Positions 51,980-62,095 of a stretch of DNA of 64,000 nucleotides are shown in pieces; within the stretch, counting starts at the first letter, position 1, and each line of letters opens with the position of its first letter. The position numbers and the translations under genes were made by a program. The notes under the pieces are model-generated. The model did no database searches, was not told the DNA's origin, and saw nothing but the letters and a program-made list of their open reading frames with translations. This stretch comes from Duffyella gerundensis (lineage in GTDB: Bacteria; Pseudomonadota; Gammaproteobacteria; Enterobacterales; Enterobacteriaceae): NCBI RefSeq assembly GCF_001517405.1, contig NZ_LN907827.1:1060587-1124586 (forward strand), read 5' to 3'.

Positions 51980-52825
51980 ATGCACACCCGATCAGATAAA
52001 ACGCTATCCGCGCGACATCGCGAGAAACAATGTCATCAGCTACGCCTGCAGCTGTCACGTCTCTACAAGCTGGATCGCTTTGATCTGTTTTTCATGCCTT
52101 CGCAACGCGTTGCCCGTCTGATTCTTTCTCAGCTGATGATCCGTCAGGAAGCGATGAATCGTCAGCGGCGCCAGTTCGCGTTTGCCGCCAGCGAACTCCA
52201 GCCATCGCCGCGCGGGCTGCCGCCGCAGGCCGACAGCATCGCGATCATCGAACATGTCAGCCCGCTCAACGGCAAGGTAACAGCGCCTGACGATCACGGC
52301 AGTCAGGGGGTGATTGACGCCAGCGAGAGCTTCGCCACGCTGTTGCACGGTGAGCTGGTGGAGCACGGGCAGCTGTTCATTACCACGCTGGGGAGCCATG
52401 CCGCGTTGACCCATTCGCTTGTTCTGGTGGCATTACGCACCTGCGCCTTCAGCACCTGGATGCGTAGTGAACTGCGGCTGTTTGAGCAGTCGCTGGTAAA
52501 AGTCACCGCGGTGGAGGCCGCGTTACAGCGTATCGCCAGCCGCGGCTGGCAGCCTTATAACGTCGCGCGGGTCGCGCCCATTTGTCTGGAGCAGCCGTTG
52601 CTGGTACGTTCGGTCAGCGCGCCCGGCCTGCCATTTAGCTGCATCCCGTTGACGCCAGCGTGGGGCAGTGCACTGGCCTTGTCGTCTGGCGACGGCTTCT
52701 ATTGCCGCGAGCGCGGCTTGTTGCATTTGGCTGCCAGCGCGCGCGGCGACGGCAGCCAGCCGGTAACAATGACAGAAGCGCTGACGCAGCGTCTGCAACG
52801 GCTGTTACTGGCGGCTGCGCGTTAG
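51980..52825 (+). CDS. Unrecognised 281-residue protein divergent from LysR
   Basis: A cytosolic-looking protein without signal peptide. Its N-terminus is strongly basic. The middle, with IAIIEHVSPLNGKV, VIDASESFATL and QLFITTLGSHAALTHSL, faintly recalls the core of fold-type I PLP enzymes (aminotransferase class V/cysteine desulfurase), where an Asp and then a Ser-His-Lys follow in that order. Here the position expected for the PLP Lys is not a Lys, so if related it would be catalytically altered. That is inference from pattern only. The ATG at 51980 has a weak Shine-Dalgarno. Regulation by the divergent LysR is likely. Confidence 0.65.
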   Translation: MHTRSDKTLSARHREKQCHQLRLQLSRLYKLDRFDLFFMPSQRVARLILSQLMIRQEAMNRQRRQFAFAASELQPSPRGLPPQADSIAIIEHVSPLNGKVTAPDDHGSQGVIDASESFATLLHGELVEHGQLFITTLGSHAALTHSLVLVALRTCAFSTWMRSELRLFEQSLVKVTAVEAALQRIASRGWQPYNVARVAPICLEQPLLVRSVSAPGLPFSCIPLTPAWGSALALSSGDGFYCRERGLLHLAASARGDGSQPVTMTEALTQRLQRLLLAAAR

Positions 52826-52970
52826 CCAGGATTCTGAAAAAAGGCGCTTCGTCCGCTTAAGGCTGGCAATTCGCTAAAAAGGTGGCGATCATGGCATGCA
52901 ATGGCCGCTAACCGGGCCTTTCTTGCTGGGCGCAGCCGCTATCCGCTTCCTTGTGGAGAGCGGGCCATAA

Positions 52971-53672
<702 letters not shown>

Positions 53673-53677
53673 TTTCA

Positions 53678-53703
53678 AAAAGGGGCCGCTCTGGCCCCTT
53701 TTG
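53678..53703 (+). terminator. adk terminator
   Basis: A perfect 10-bp stem AAAAGGGGCC/GGCCCCTTTT with loop GCTCT, right after the adk stop. Confidence 0.9.
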
Positions 53704-53786
53704 CAGCAATTGCTTTTCCCGTCGTGGTTTTCCGCTACAATCCCTCTGGTTTTTACTTATCCTGTTCTGCCGAAAGGAGTTTGACT

Positions 53787-54746
53787 TTGAGGCTCGATAA
53801 ACCCGGCGTTCTGCTGGTCAACCTGGGCACGCCTGATGCCCCGACATCCGCTGCCGTTAAACGTTATCTGAAACAATTCCTCAGCGATCCGCGCGTGGTA
53901 GATACGCCGCGCTGGCTGTGGTGGCCGCTGCTCAACGGCGTGATTCTGCCGCTGCGCTCACCGCGCGTGTCAAAACTCTACGCATCTGTCTGGATGGACG
54001 AAGGTTCGCCGCTGATGGTTTACAGCAAGCGCCAGCGCGAGAAACTGGCGGCGCGGCTTGATATGCCGGTGGCGCTGGGCATGAGTTACGGTAATCCCAG
54101 CCTGAAAAGCGCGGTCGACAGCCTGATGGCGCAGGGTGTAACGCGCCTAATCGTGCTGCCGCTCTATCCGCAATTCTCCTGTTCAACCGTGGGTGCGGTC
54201 TGGGACGGTTTGACCGAGGTGTTCCGCGGTTATCGCTCGCTGCCGGACGTGCAGTTTATTCGCGATTACGCTGAGCATCCGCGTTACATCGCCGCCCTGA
54301 AATCATCGGTCGAGCGCTCTTTTGCAAAGCATGGTCAGCCCGACCTGCTGGTGATGTCATTCCACGGTATCCCGCAGCGCTTTGCCAACGAAGGGGATGA
54401 CTATCCGATACGTTGCAAAGATACCTTCGCGGCGCTGACGCAGGCGCTGGGCCTGCCTGCCGACAGAGTGATGATGACCTTCCAGTCTCGCTTTGGCCGC
54501 GAGCCCTGGCTGATGCCTTACACCGATGAAACCCTGGGTGGCCTTGGCGCCAAAGGCATCAAGCATATTCAGGTCATGAGTCCGGGCTTTGCCGCTGATT
54601 GTCTGGAGACGCTGGAAGAGATCAGCGAAGAGAACTGCGAAATCTTCCTCAAAGGCGGCGGCGAGAAGTTCGAATACATTCCGGCGCTGAATGATGATGA
54701 TGAACATATCGAGATGATGCTCGATCTGGTCAATGCGCAACGCTGA
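53787..54746 (+). CDS. hemH: Ferrochelatase
   Basis: Inserts ferrous iron into protoporphyrin IX. I start at the TTG at 53787: AGGAG lies 7 bases upstream, and the resulting 319 residues match E. coli (320), whereas earlier codons are unconserved. A TTG six bases earlier would abut the Shine-Dalgarno. Active-site His in [10 protein letters not shown], and the C-terminal [12 protein letters not shown] and CLETLEEI blocks are intact. aes, which separates hemH from gsk in E. coli, is absent. Confidence 0.95.
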   Translation: MRLDKPGVLLVNLGTPDAPTSAAVKRYLKQFLSDPRVVDTPRWLWWPLLNGVILPLRSPRVSKLYASVWMDEGSPLMVYSKRQREKLAARLDMPVALGMSYGNPSLKSAVDSLMAQGVTRLIVLPLYPQFSCSTVGAVWDGLTEVFRGYRSLPDVQFIRDYAEHPRYIAALKSSVERSFAKHGQPDLLVMSFHGIPQRFANEGDDYPIRCKDTFAALTQALGLPADRVMMTFQSRFGREPWLMPYTDETLGGLGAKGIKHIQVMSPGFAADCLETLEEISEENCEIFLKGGGEKFEYIPALNDDDEHIEMMLDLVNAQR

Positions 54747-54806
54747 AAGCACGGGCAGAGAGTGATATCATTCTCTGCCTGATTTCTGCTGAAGCGCCCA
54801 CACCTG

Positions 54807-56108
54807 ATGAAATTTCCCGGTAAACGTAAATCCAAACACTATTTCCCCGTTAATGCCCGCGATCCGCTGCTGCACGCTCAGGTTGAAAATGAGCAGGGCA
54901 GCAGCTGGATAGCGGGTATCGATCAGACACTGGTCGATATCGAAGCCAAAGTCGACGATGAGTTTGTGCATCGTTACGGCCTGAGCGCCGGGCACTCGCT
55001 GGTGATTGAAGATGATGTCGCTGACGCGCTCTATCAGGAGCTGGTGGATAAGCAGCTGATTACCGATCAGTTCGCGGGCGGCACCATTGGTAACACGCTG
55101 CATAACTATTCGGTACTGGCCGACGATCGCTCTGTGCTGCTCGGCGTGATGTGCAACCACGTGCAGATTGGCAGCTACGCCTATCGCTATCTCTGCAACA
55201 CCTCCAGCCGCACCGATCTCAATCATCTGCAGGGCGTCGATGGCGCTATTGGTCGCTGTTTTACCCTGATCGGCGACAACGGCGAACGTACCTTCGCTAT
55301 CAGCCCGGGCTTGATGAATCAGCTGCGTCCGGAAAGTATTCCCGAAGCGGTCATTGCCGGTGCTTCTGCGCTGGTGTTAACCAGCTATCTGATTCGCTGC
55401 AAGCCGGGCGAGCCAATGCCGGAAGCCACCATGCACGCCATTCACTGCGCGAAAAAGCATAACGTGCCGGTGGTGCTGACGCTGGGGACCAAATATGTCA
55501 TTGCCGACGACCCGGGTTTCTGGCGGGCGTTTCTGCGCGATCATGTCTCCATCGTGGCGATGAACGAAGATGAAGCTTGTGAGCTAACCGGCGAAAGCGA
55601 TCCACTGCTGGCGTGCAATATGGCGCTGGACTGGGTTGATCTGGTGCTCTGCACCGCCGGGCCGAATGGCCTCTATATGGCGGGCTTTACGGAAGAGGCA
55701 TTTAAACGCAAAACCAATCATCCGCTGCTGCCGGGCGCCATCGCAGAATTTAATCAGTATGAGTTTAGCCGCGCGATGCGCCATCAGGATTGCGAACAGC
55801 CGCTGCGTATTTTCTCGCACATTGCCCCCTATATGGGCGGCCCGGAACGTATCCGCAATACCAATGGCGCAGGCGACGGCGCGCTGGCGGCGGTGCTACA
55901 CGATATCACCGCTAACAACTTCCATCGTTCCAACGTGCCGAACTCCAGTAAGCATGCGCGCAGCTATCTGACCTATTCCTCTCTGGCGCAGGTGTGCAAA
56001 TATGCCAATCGCGTGAGTTATCAGGTGTTGAATCAGCATGCGCCACGGTTAACGCGCGGCTTGCCGGAGCGTGAAGACAGTCTGGAAGAGGCGTACTGGG
56101 AACGGTAA
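54807..56108 (+). CDS. gsk: Inosine-guanosine kinase
   Basis: Phosphorylates inosine and guanosine with ATP in purine salvage. A PfkB/ribokinase-family protein of 433 residues, one shorter than E. coli. N-terminal MKFPGKRKSKHYFPVN and the PfkB anion-hole motif NTNGAGDGALAAVL (catalytic Asp, about 352-365) are clear. It is convergent with ybaL; a short CAGCCCTTG/CAAGGGCTG hairpin (56118-56141) lies between. Confidence 0.95.
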   Translation: MKFPGKRKSKHYFPVNARDPLLHAQVENEQGSSWIAGIDQTLVDIEAKVDDEFVHRYGLSAGHSLVIEDDVADALYQELVDKQLITDQFAGGTIGNTLHNYSVLADDRSVLLGVMCNHVQIGSYAYRYLCNTSSRTDLNHLQGVDGAIGRCFTLIGDNGERTFAISPGLMNQLRPESIPEAVIAGASALVLTSYLIRCKPGEPMPEATMHAIHCAKKHNVPVVLTLGTKYVIADDPGFWRAFLRDHVSIVAMNEDEACELTGESDPLLACNMALDWVDLVLCTAGPNGLYMAGFTEEAFKRKTNHPLLPGAIAEFNQYEFSRAMRHQDCEQPLRIFSHIAPYMGGPERIRNTNGAGDGALAAVLHDITANNFHRSNVPNSSKHARSYLTYSSLAQVCKYANRVSYQVLNQHAPRLTRGLPEREDSLEEAYWER

Positions 56109-56155
56109 TGCCAGTGTCAGCCCTTGCCATCACAAGGGCTGATAAAAAAGGGCGA

Positions 56156-57844
56156 TCAGATGGGGCAGGCCTGCACCAGCGGTTTGGTGTCCAGTTCCTG
56201 CTGCAGCAGCTTTAGCATGCTGCCGGCGATTTCACGCTCGCCCATAATTACCTGATTGGCACCGCGATCAAAAATATAACTCACCTCGTCGTCGTAATGA
56301 GCGCGGGCGATAATCGTTAAATCGGGATATTTTGCCCGTGCGGCAGTGACCACTTCGCCAGATTCATAGCCATTGGGAATGGTGATAATCAGCCAGCGCG
56401 CGCAATCGAGCCGCGCCAGCTGCATGGTTTCTGCCCGCGCGGCATTACCCAGCACCGCGCTAATGCCCTGTTCGCGTAGCGCCTCAATGCGCGGCCGGGA
56501 ATTCTCCACCACCACCATTGGCACTTCGCTTTCAATCAGGCTGATACCCAGCAGGCTGCCCACGCGGCCATAGCCCACAATCACCGCATGATTACAGACA
56601 TCGACCGGAATCTGCTGCTCTTCGTCAGCAGGCACATCAGCGGTTCGATCGGCTTTGCTTTCCGCTCTTGCCAGATAGCGCTCCAGCAGTGAGAAAAGAA
56701 TCGGATTAAGCATGATCGACAGGATGGCCGCCGCCAGCACCAGATTGCGACCTTCCTCGCTGAGCAGGTTAAGGGAAATACCGAGTCCGGCGAGGATAAA
56801 CGCGAACTCACCGATTTGCGCCAGGCTCACGGAAATGGTCAAAGCGGTGCGGCGTGAATGCCCCAGCAGCGTGACCAGCAGCCAGGCGGCTGCGGATTTG
56901 CCGATAACCACGATCGCCAGCGCGCCCAGCACCGCCAGCGGCTGCTCAACCAGAATCATCGGATCAAACAGCATGCCGACCGAGACAAAAAACAGCACGG
57001 CAAAGGCGTCGCGCAGCGGCAGTGTATCGTGCGCAGCACGATGGCTCAGTTCCGATTCGTTGAGCACCATGCCAGCAAAGAACGCGCCGAGCGCGAAGGA
57101 GACGTCAAAAAACTCCACGGCGCCAAGGGCGATACCCAGCGCCAGCGCCAGCACGGCGAGCGTGAACAGCTCCCGTGAGCCTGTAGCGGCGCTTTTGGCG
57201 AGGATCCACGGCACCACGCGGCGTCCCACCACCATCATTAGCACCATAAAGGCGGCCACTTTGCCGATGGTCAGCAGCAGATCCCAGGCGAGCAGCGACG
57301 CGCTGGCGTTGCCCTGTTCCAGCATACCGGCAATCGCGGGCAGCAGCACCAGCGCCAGCACCATCACCAGGTCTTCGACAATTAACCAGCCAATGGCGAT
57401 CTGACCACGTTGGCTGTCAATTAGCTGTCGCTCCTCCAGCGCGCGCAGCAACACCACGGTGCTGGCGGTGGAAAGACAGAGACCAAACACCAGTCCGGTC
57501 ATGATCGGCCATTCCATGCTCCACGCCAGTCCCCACCCCAGCAGGGTAGCGACCACTATCTGGGCAATAGCGCCTGGAATGGCGATCGCTTTCACCGCCA
57601 TCAGATCTTTCATCGAAAAGTGCAGGCCAACGCCAAACATCAGCAGGATAACGCCGAGTTCTGCCAACTCTGGCGCCAGGTTGGTATCGGCAACAAAGCC
57701 CGGGGTAAAGGGGCCCGCCAGCACGCCCGCCAGCAAATAACCGACCAGAGGAGAAATGCGCAGGCGTTGTGCCAGCATGCCCAGCACGAAGGCGAGAACC
57801 AGGCCACCAACAATGGTGGTAATAAGCGGTGTGGTGTGATGCAT
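56156..57844 (-). CDS. ybaL: Putative cation:proton antiporter YbaL (CPA2/KefB-like)
   Basis: 562 residues, N-terminal Na+/H+-exchanger domain of about 12 helices (LVGYLLAGVLAGPFTPGF) and a C-terminal RCK/TrkA-N NAD-binding domain (VIVGYGRVGSLLGISLIE, from about 420). Likely a K+/H+ antiporter of the inner membrane; the exact ion is unproven. fsr, which follows in E. coli, is missing before ushA. Confidence 0.92.
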   Translation of the reverse strand: MHHTTPLITTIVGGLVLAFVLGMLAQRLRISPLVGYLLAGVLAGPFTPGFVADTNLAPELAELGVILLMFGVGLHFSMKDLMAVKAIAIPGAIAQIVVATLLGWGLAWSMEWPIMTGLVFGLCLSTASTVVLLRALEERQLIDSQRGQIAIGWLIVEDLVMVLALVLLPAIAGMLEQGNASASLLAWDLLLTIGKVAAFMVLMMVVGRRVVPWILAKSAATGSRELFTLAVLALALGIALGAVEFFDVSFALGAFFAGMVLNESELSHRAAHDTLPLRDAFAVLFFVSVGMLFDPMILVEQPLAVLGALAIVVIGKSAAAWLLVTLLGHSRRTALTISVSLAQIGEFAFILAGLGISLNLLSEEGRNLVLAAAILSIMLNPILFSLLERYLARAESKADRTADVPADEEQQIPVDVCNHAVIVGYGRVGSLLGISLIESEVPMVVVENSRPRIEALREQGISAVLGNAARAETMQLARLDCARWLIITIPNGYESGEVVTAARAKYPDLTIIARAHYDDEVSYIFDRGANQVIMGEREIAGSMLKLLQQELDTKPLVQACPI

Positions 57845-58269
57845 GCCAGTCTCCTTGTGAGTAATTGTGTCCGGTTGTAACCATTAAGTGTATGGCAAAA
57901 ATAGCCATACCGTTTAAAAATTTACCGTTAAACTACAAAAAAGAGGACTCTGGTCAATACACTGGATGGAACACGCCTTTTTTGTCACTTATCTCTTTAA
58001 AAAGGCCAGTAATCGAGGGTTATTGCCACGGGGCGAAAGCAGATTTCCCTGCGGGAATGTCGTCAATTACAACAAACGAAGCCTGATAATGACGATGAGA
58101 GCACGATTTCCCTGACGCTGCACTGAATGCATTGCCTGATGATTGAGGCTTTTCGCCGCGTTGCAAAATGCGACATAATCGGTGCCAGCCCCTTTCCGGG
58201 TGTAGATAAAACACCGATTCCTGCTGGTCTCAGGCGGGACTGCCTGTCGCCACTGACAAGGAGATTGCT
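57845..58269. other. 425-bp ybaL-ushA divergent region, no gene
   Basis: Holds the promoters of both genes. No credible ORF and no remnant of fsr was seen. A CATAAT at 58174-58179 is a candidate -10 for ushA, but without a good -35. Confidence 0.5.
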
Positions 58270-60018
58270 TTGCCATTCGCTAAAAAAACCGTTCTGGGTA
58301 CGTTGCTGCTGTCGCTGCTTGCCGTTCCGGGCCTGTCACAGGCCTTTGAAAAAGATCGCAGCTACCGTTTCTCGGTATTGCACACCAACGATCATCATGG
58401 CCGCTTCTGGTACAACGAGCGGGGCGAATATGGTCTGGCGGCGCAAAAAACGCTGATGGACAGCCTGCGTTATGACGTACAGGCCAAAGGTGGCGGGGCG
58501 CTGATTCTGTCGGGCGGCGACATCAATACCGGCGTGCCTGAATCCGATCTGCAGGATGCCGAACCCGATTTTCGCGGCATGAACCTGATTGGTTATGATG
58601 CGATGGCCATCGGCAATCACGAATTTGATAATCCGCTGGCGGTGCTGCGCCAGCAGGAGAAGTGGGCTAAATTCCCGCTGCTGTCCGCCAATATCTACCA
58701 GAAAAGCACCGGCAAACGCCTGTTCAAGCCCTATGCCATCTTCAACCGCATGGGACTGAAAATTGCTGTTATCGGCCTGACCACCGACGACACGGCGAAA
58801 ATCGGCAATCCGGAATATTTTACCGACATGGAGTTCCGCAAGCCTGCCGCGGAAGCGAAGGCGCTGATTGAAACCCTGCGTGCCACCGAAAAGCCTGATG
58901 TGATTATTGCCGTAACCCACATGGGGCATTACGACAACGGTAATCACGGTTCCAATGCGCCTGGCGACGTGGAAATGGCGCGTGAGCTGCCAAAGGGCTA
59001 CCTCGATATGATTGTCGGTGGCCACTCCCAGGACCCGGTTTGCATGGCCAAAGAGAACGTTAAGCAGGCTGACTATGTGCCCGGCACGCCGTGCGAGCCC
59101 GATCGGCAGAACGGCACCTGGATCGTGCAGGCGCACGAGTGGGGCAAGTATGTGGGTCGTGCCGACTTTACCTTCCGCAACGGTGAGCTGACGCTGGAGC
59201 ACTACGCGCTGGTGCCAGTGAATCTCAAGCACAAGGTGAAAAACAGCAGCGGCAACGACGAGTGGGTCAACTACGAAGCGGAGATCCCAAAAAACACCGC
59301 CATGATGAAGCTGCTGACGCCATTCCAGAAAAAAGGTGAGGCGCAGCTGAATGTGAAAATTGGTAGCGTTAATGGCCGCCTGGAAGGGGATCGCAACAAG
59401 GTGCGCTTTGTGCAAACCAATATGGCGCGGCTGATTCTGGCCGGACAGATGGCGCGTACCGGCGCGGATTTTGCCGTAATGAGCGGCGGCGGCGTGCGTG
59501 ATTCGATTGAATCCGGTCCGATCACCTACAAAGATGTGCTCAAGGTGCAGCCGTTTGGCAACACGCTGGTTTACGTGGATATGAAAGGCAGTGAGATCGC
59601 CCGTTATCTGGCGGTGGTGGCAAACAAGCAGGTCGATTCGGGTGCCTATGCGCAGTTTGCCAACGTCAGCCTGGTGGCCGATGGCACCACGGTCAGCGAC
59701 ATCAAAATCAAAGGTGAGCCGCTGCAGCAGGATAAAACCTACCGTATGGCGACGCTGAGTTTTAACGCCACCGGCGGCGATGGCTATCCGCCGCTAAATC
59801 AGCTGCCGAGCTACGTCAATACCGGCTTTGTTGATGCTGAAGTGCTGAAGCAATATATCGAGAAAAACTCTCCGCTCGACGCCGCGAAATTTGCGCCGCA
59901 AAACGAGATAGTGCATCTCACCGCTGAAGAAAAAGCGGCGCGTGATAAAGCAGAGCAGCAGAAGAAACGCAGCTATCCGAAGATGATTCTGGCGTGGTTT
60001 GGCTGGGACGACGAGTAA
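58270..60018 (+). CDS. ushA: Periplasmic UDP-sugar hydrolase/5'-nucleotidase with C-terminal extension
   Basis: Hydrolyses UDP-glucose and 5'-nucleotides in the periplasm. TTG start at 58270 with AAGGAG about 8 bases upstream. Signal peptide ends ...GLSQA (about 25). Metallophosphatase domain with HTNDHHGRF, SGGDINTG, GNHEFDNP and GGHSQD metal-binding motifs, and a C-terminal substrate domain with NATGGDGYP. It has 582 residues against 550 in E. coli. The extra 33 are a charged helix-like tail (LTAEEKAARDKAEQQKK) ending in a hydrophobic WFGWDDE patch. Confidence 0.95.
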   Translation: MPFAKKTVLGTLLLSLLAVPGLSQAFEKDRSYRFSVLHTNDHHGRFWYNERGEYGLAAQKTLMDSLRYDVQAKGGGALILSGGDINTGVPESDLQDAEPDFRGMNLIGYDAMAIGNHEFDNPLAVLRQQEKWAKFPLLSANIYQKSTGKRLFKPYAIFNRMGLKIAVIGLTTDDTAKIGNPEYFTDMEFRKPAAEAKALIETLRATEKPDVIIAVTHMGHYDNGNHGSNAPGDVEMARELPKGYLDMIVGGHSQDPVCMAKENVKQADYVPGTPCEPDRQNGTWIVQAHEWGKYVGRADFTFRNGELTLEHYALVPVNLKHKVKNSSGNDEWVNYEAEIPKNTAMMKLLTPFQKKGEAQLNVKIGSVNGRLEGDRNKVRFVQTNMARLILAGQMARTGADFAVMSGGGVRDSIESGPITYKDVLKVQPFGNTLVYVDMKGSEIARYLAVVANKQVDSGAYAQFANVSLVADGTTVSDIKIKGEPLQQDKTYRMATLSFNATGGDGYPPLNQLPSYVNTGFVDAEVLKQYIEKNSPLDAAKFAPQNEIVHLTAEEKAARDKAEQQKKRSYPKMILAWFGWDDE

Positions 60019-60024
60019 AGGTAA

Positions 60025-60048
60025 AACCGGCCGCCGTGGCGGCCGGTT
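60025..60048 (+). terminator. ushA terminator-like hairpin
   Basis: An 11-bp stem AACCGGCCGCC/GGCGGCCGGTT with a 2-base loop, 7 bases after the ushA stop; T-run is short. It sits between convergent ushA and the PACE gene. Confidence 0.65.
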
Positions 60049-60057
60049 ATCGTGATA

Positions 60058-60489
60058 TCAGGCACGACAATCTTCTTTATTCACCCATTTCACGCGCAGG
60101 CGGTCCCACATCCAGTTCCACACCATGGTATAGGGCAGAAAGAACAGGAAAAAGCCGATCTCCAGCAGGAAGGCATTCCACAGCGGAATATTCAGCATAG
60201 CGGCCGCAATCGGCAGGCCAATCAGAATAAAACCGCCCTCAAAGCAGAGCGCGTGAGCCGCGCGCACTAGCCAGCTGCGCGGCTGACCTGGCGGAAACAG
60301 TCGGTCGAAGCCAACGTTGTAAATCATATTCCACAGCATCGCGACGGTAGAAAGCATCACGGCCAGCGCGCCCATCTGAAACAGCGGCTTATCCATGATC
60401 CAGGCCGCCAGCGGCGCGACGGTAATGAGCGCCACCAGCTCGAAGCCGACGGCGTGGAAAATACGTTCTTTGAATGAACGGGTCTGCAT
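60058..60489 (-). CDS. PACE-family (AceI-like) efflux transporter
   Basis: 143 residues with four membrane helices made of two bacterial-transmembrane-pair repeats: RSFKERIFHAVGFELVALIT and VRAAHALCFEGGFILIGLP. Glu17 in the first repeat matches the functional Glu of AceI, which exports chlorhexidine and related biocides or polyamines. Divergent LysR gene 87 bp away, the usual regulator arrangement. Absent from the E. coli locus. Confidence 0.93.
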   Translation of the reverse strand: MQTRSFKERIFHAVGFELVALITVAPLAAWIMDKPLFQMGALAVMLSTVAMLWNMIYNVGFDRLFPPGQPRSWLVRAAHALCFEGGFILIGLPIAAAMLNIPLWNAFLLEIGFFLFFLPYTMVWNWMWDRLRVKWVNKEDCRA

Positions 60490-60553
60490 AACATCTCCTT
60501 ACGGGTAGGCCGCTATTATCATCGGCTTTTATGCCAAAATTAAATGAGTTCCC

Positions 60554-60568
60554 ATCGGAAAAAGCGAT
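60554..60568. promoter_or_regulatory. LysR-type operator between the PACE and LysR genes
   Basis: ATCGGAAAAAGCGAT contains ATCG/CGAT arms with T-N11-A spacing, 8 bases before the LysR ATG; it fits autoregulation and control of the divergent pump. Confidence 0.5.
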
Positions 60569-60576
60569 AGATCACC

Positions 60577-61449
60577 ATGCGATATTCACCCGAATCCCTG
60601 CAGGCATTTGTACAAACCGCTGAAAGTGGGTCGTTTTCTGCCGCCGCCCGCGCATTGGGCAAAAGTCAGTCCACCGTTAGCGCGGCGGTGGCCAATCTGG
60701 AGATCGATCTGGGCTTCAGCCTGTTCGATCGACGCGGACGGCAGCCATCACTGACCGAGGCGGGGCAGCGGGCGCTGGCGCAGGTGCGAGAAATTCTGGC
60801 CGCCAGCCAGCGGCTGGATGAGTTAGCGGTACGACTGTCGGGCAACATCGAACCGCGTCTGAGCCTCGCGATGTCCGATTTCTGGCAGGCGAACCACCAT
60901 GAGCAGCTGCTTAATCGCTTTGCCGAGCGCTATCCCGATATCGAATTTGAATGCATGATTGCTGAGGATGAAGATGTGATCGATCTGCTGCAGCAGGGCA
61001 GAACGCACATCGGCATTATTCGCAGCCAGGCACAGTTACCCGGCGACATCGCCACCTCGCGGCTCCAGGTGAAGGCGGAGATGGCCATCTGGCTGCATCA
61101 TCAACATCCGCTGGCTCAGTTGCCGCAGGTTGAGATGGCGCAGCTCAGGCCGTTGCGTCAGCTACGGCTCAACACCTGGTTGCAAAACGCCGCGCAACCC
61201 GCCGTGGGACGCGTCTGGTCGGCACCCTCGTACTTGCTGCTGCTGGAGATGGCGGAACAGGGGTTTGGCTGGAGTATCTTACCGCGCTGGCTGGTGCATC
61301 AGTTTGGTCATCAGCTGCTGCACGAGCTGCCGATTGCCGGCTGGCCGCAGAGCATCTCGATGGACGCAGTGTGGAACCGCAACCGTCCGCCTGGGCCTGC
61401 CGGGCGCTGGATGATCGATCGCCTCTGCGCCCAGCGCGCCGATGATTAA
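60577..61449 (+). CDS. LysR-type regulator of the PACE pump
   Basis: 290 residues. HTH at about 3-60 ([20 protein letters not shown], then [12 protein letters not shown]) and an effector-binding domain. By context it should control the divergent PACE gene, as AceR does aceI. Its stop overlaps the convergent ybaK stop by 4 bases. Target assignment is inferred from arrangement. Confidence 0.92.
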   Translation: MRYSPESLQAFVQTAESGSFSAAARALGKSQSTVSAAVANLEIDLGFSLFDRRGRQPSLTEAGQRALAQVREILAASQRLDELAVRLSGNIEPRLSLAMSDFWQANHHEQLLNRFAERYPDIEFECMIAEDEDVIDLLQQGRTHIGIIRSQAQLPGDIATSRLQVKAEMAIWLHHQHPLAQLPQVEMAQLRPLRQLRLNTWLQNAAQPAVGRVWSAPSYLLLLEMAEQGFGWSILPRWLVHQFGHQLLHELPIAGWPQSISMDAVWNRNRPPGPAGRWMIDRLCAQRADD

Positions 61450-61925
61450 TCGCGGCGGGCGATATCCGCCAGCGTGGCGTTGAGCAGGCGGGCTAAATCG
61501 GCGGGTGCCAGTTCAATATCGAGGCCGCGCTTGCCGCCGGAAATAAACAGCGTGCTAAAACTGCTGGCCTGCTGGTCAATCACCGTCGGCAGGCGTTTTT
61601 TCTGCCCCAGCGGGCTGATGCCTCCCACCAGATAACCGGTAACGCGCTGAGCGATCTCCACGTCAGCCATCTCCGCTTTTTTTGCCGACAGCGCTTTTGC
61701 CACTTTCTTTAAGTCGAGCTGGCTGGCTACCGGCGTCACCGCCACCGCGAGGTTTTTGGCATCGCCGTTCAGTGCCACCAGCAGGGTTTTATAAACCTGC
61801 AATGGATCGAGATTGAGCTTGCGCACCGCCTCGTCGCCAAAGTGTGTTTCACTGCTGTCGTGCTCGTAAGGATGCAGGGTAAAACGGACTTTCTGCTTTT
61901 CCAGAAGTTTTATTGCCGGTGTCAT
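61446..61925 (-). CDS. ybaK: Cys-tRNA(Pro)/Cys-tRNA(Cys) deacylase YbaK
   Basis: A trans-editing factor clearing Cys-tRNA(Pro) made by ProRS. The 159 residues equal E. coli. The catalytic Lys in [14 protein letters not shown] (about 46) and the [14 protein letters not shown] loop are conserved. Confidence 0.96.
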   Translation of the reverse strand: MTPAIKLLEKQKVRFTLHPYEHDSSETHFGDEAVRKLNLDPLQVYKTLLVALNGDAKNLAVAVTPVASQLDLKKVAKALSAKKAEMADVEIAQRVTGYLVGGISPLGQKKRLPTVIDQQASSFSTLFISGGKRGLDIELAPADLARLLNATLADIARRD

Positions 61926-62009
61926 GATCGTTTTTCAACCTCAGCAGAGCGCAAGGCGCTAAATAATAAGTAGTGGCGAAATTCCAGGCTTTAAGCGACA
62001 ATCGCCGTC

Positions 62010-62095
62010 GCTCAACGAGTCCCTCGTTGATGACAACTAAAATTATACAAGAACTCCTCTTTGACAGGCCGATAGCAATATCGGCCTTCTTTTTT
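62010..62095 (+). ncRNA. chiX: ChiX small RNA (MicM/SroB)
   Basis: An Hfq-dependent sRNA that silences the chitoporin chiP and DpiBA messages in E. coli/Salmonella. Between ybaK and ybaP, exactly as there. A 5' hairpin TCAACGAG/CTCGTTGA (62012-62030) is followed by an A/U-rich single strand, the conserved seed CTCCTCTTTGAC (62054-62065), and terminator stem GGCCGATA/TATCGGCC with a TTCTTTTTT tail. The 5' end is estimated from the hairpin and a GACAAT box at 61997. The tail overlaps the ybaP stop codon. Confidence 0.9.

Noticed and set aside
51927..52121. 64-codon ORF overlapping the start of the 281-residue gene
   Set aside because: Short, out of frame, Cys-rich random-looking sequence; the longer frame at 51980 is the better candidate.
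58336..59415. 359-codon open frame antisense to ushA
   Set aside because: Lies wholly inside ushA, with no ribosome site and no recognisable domain.
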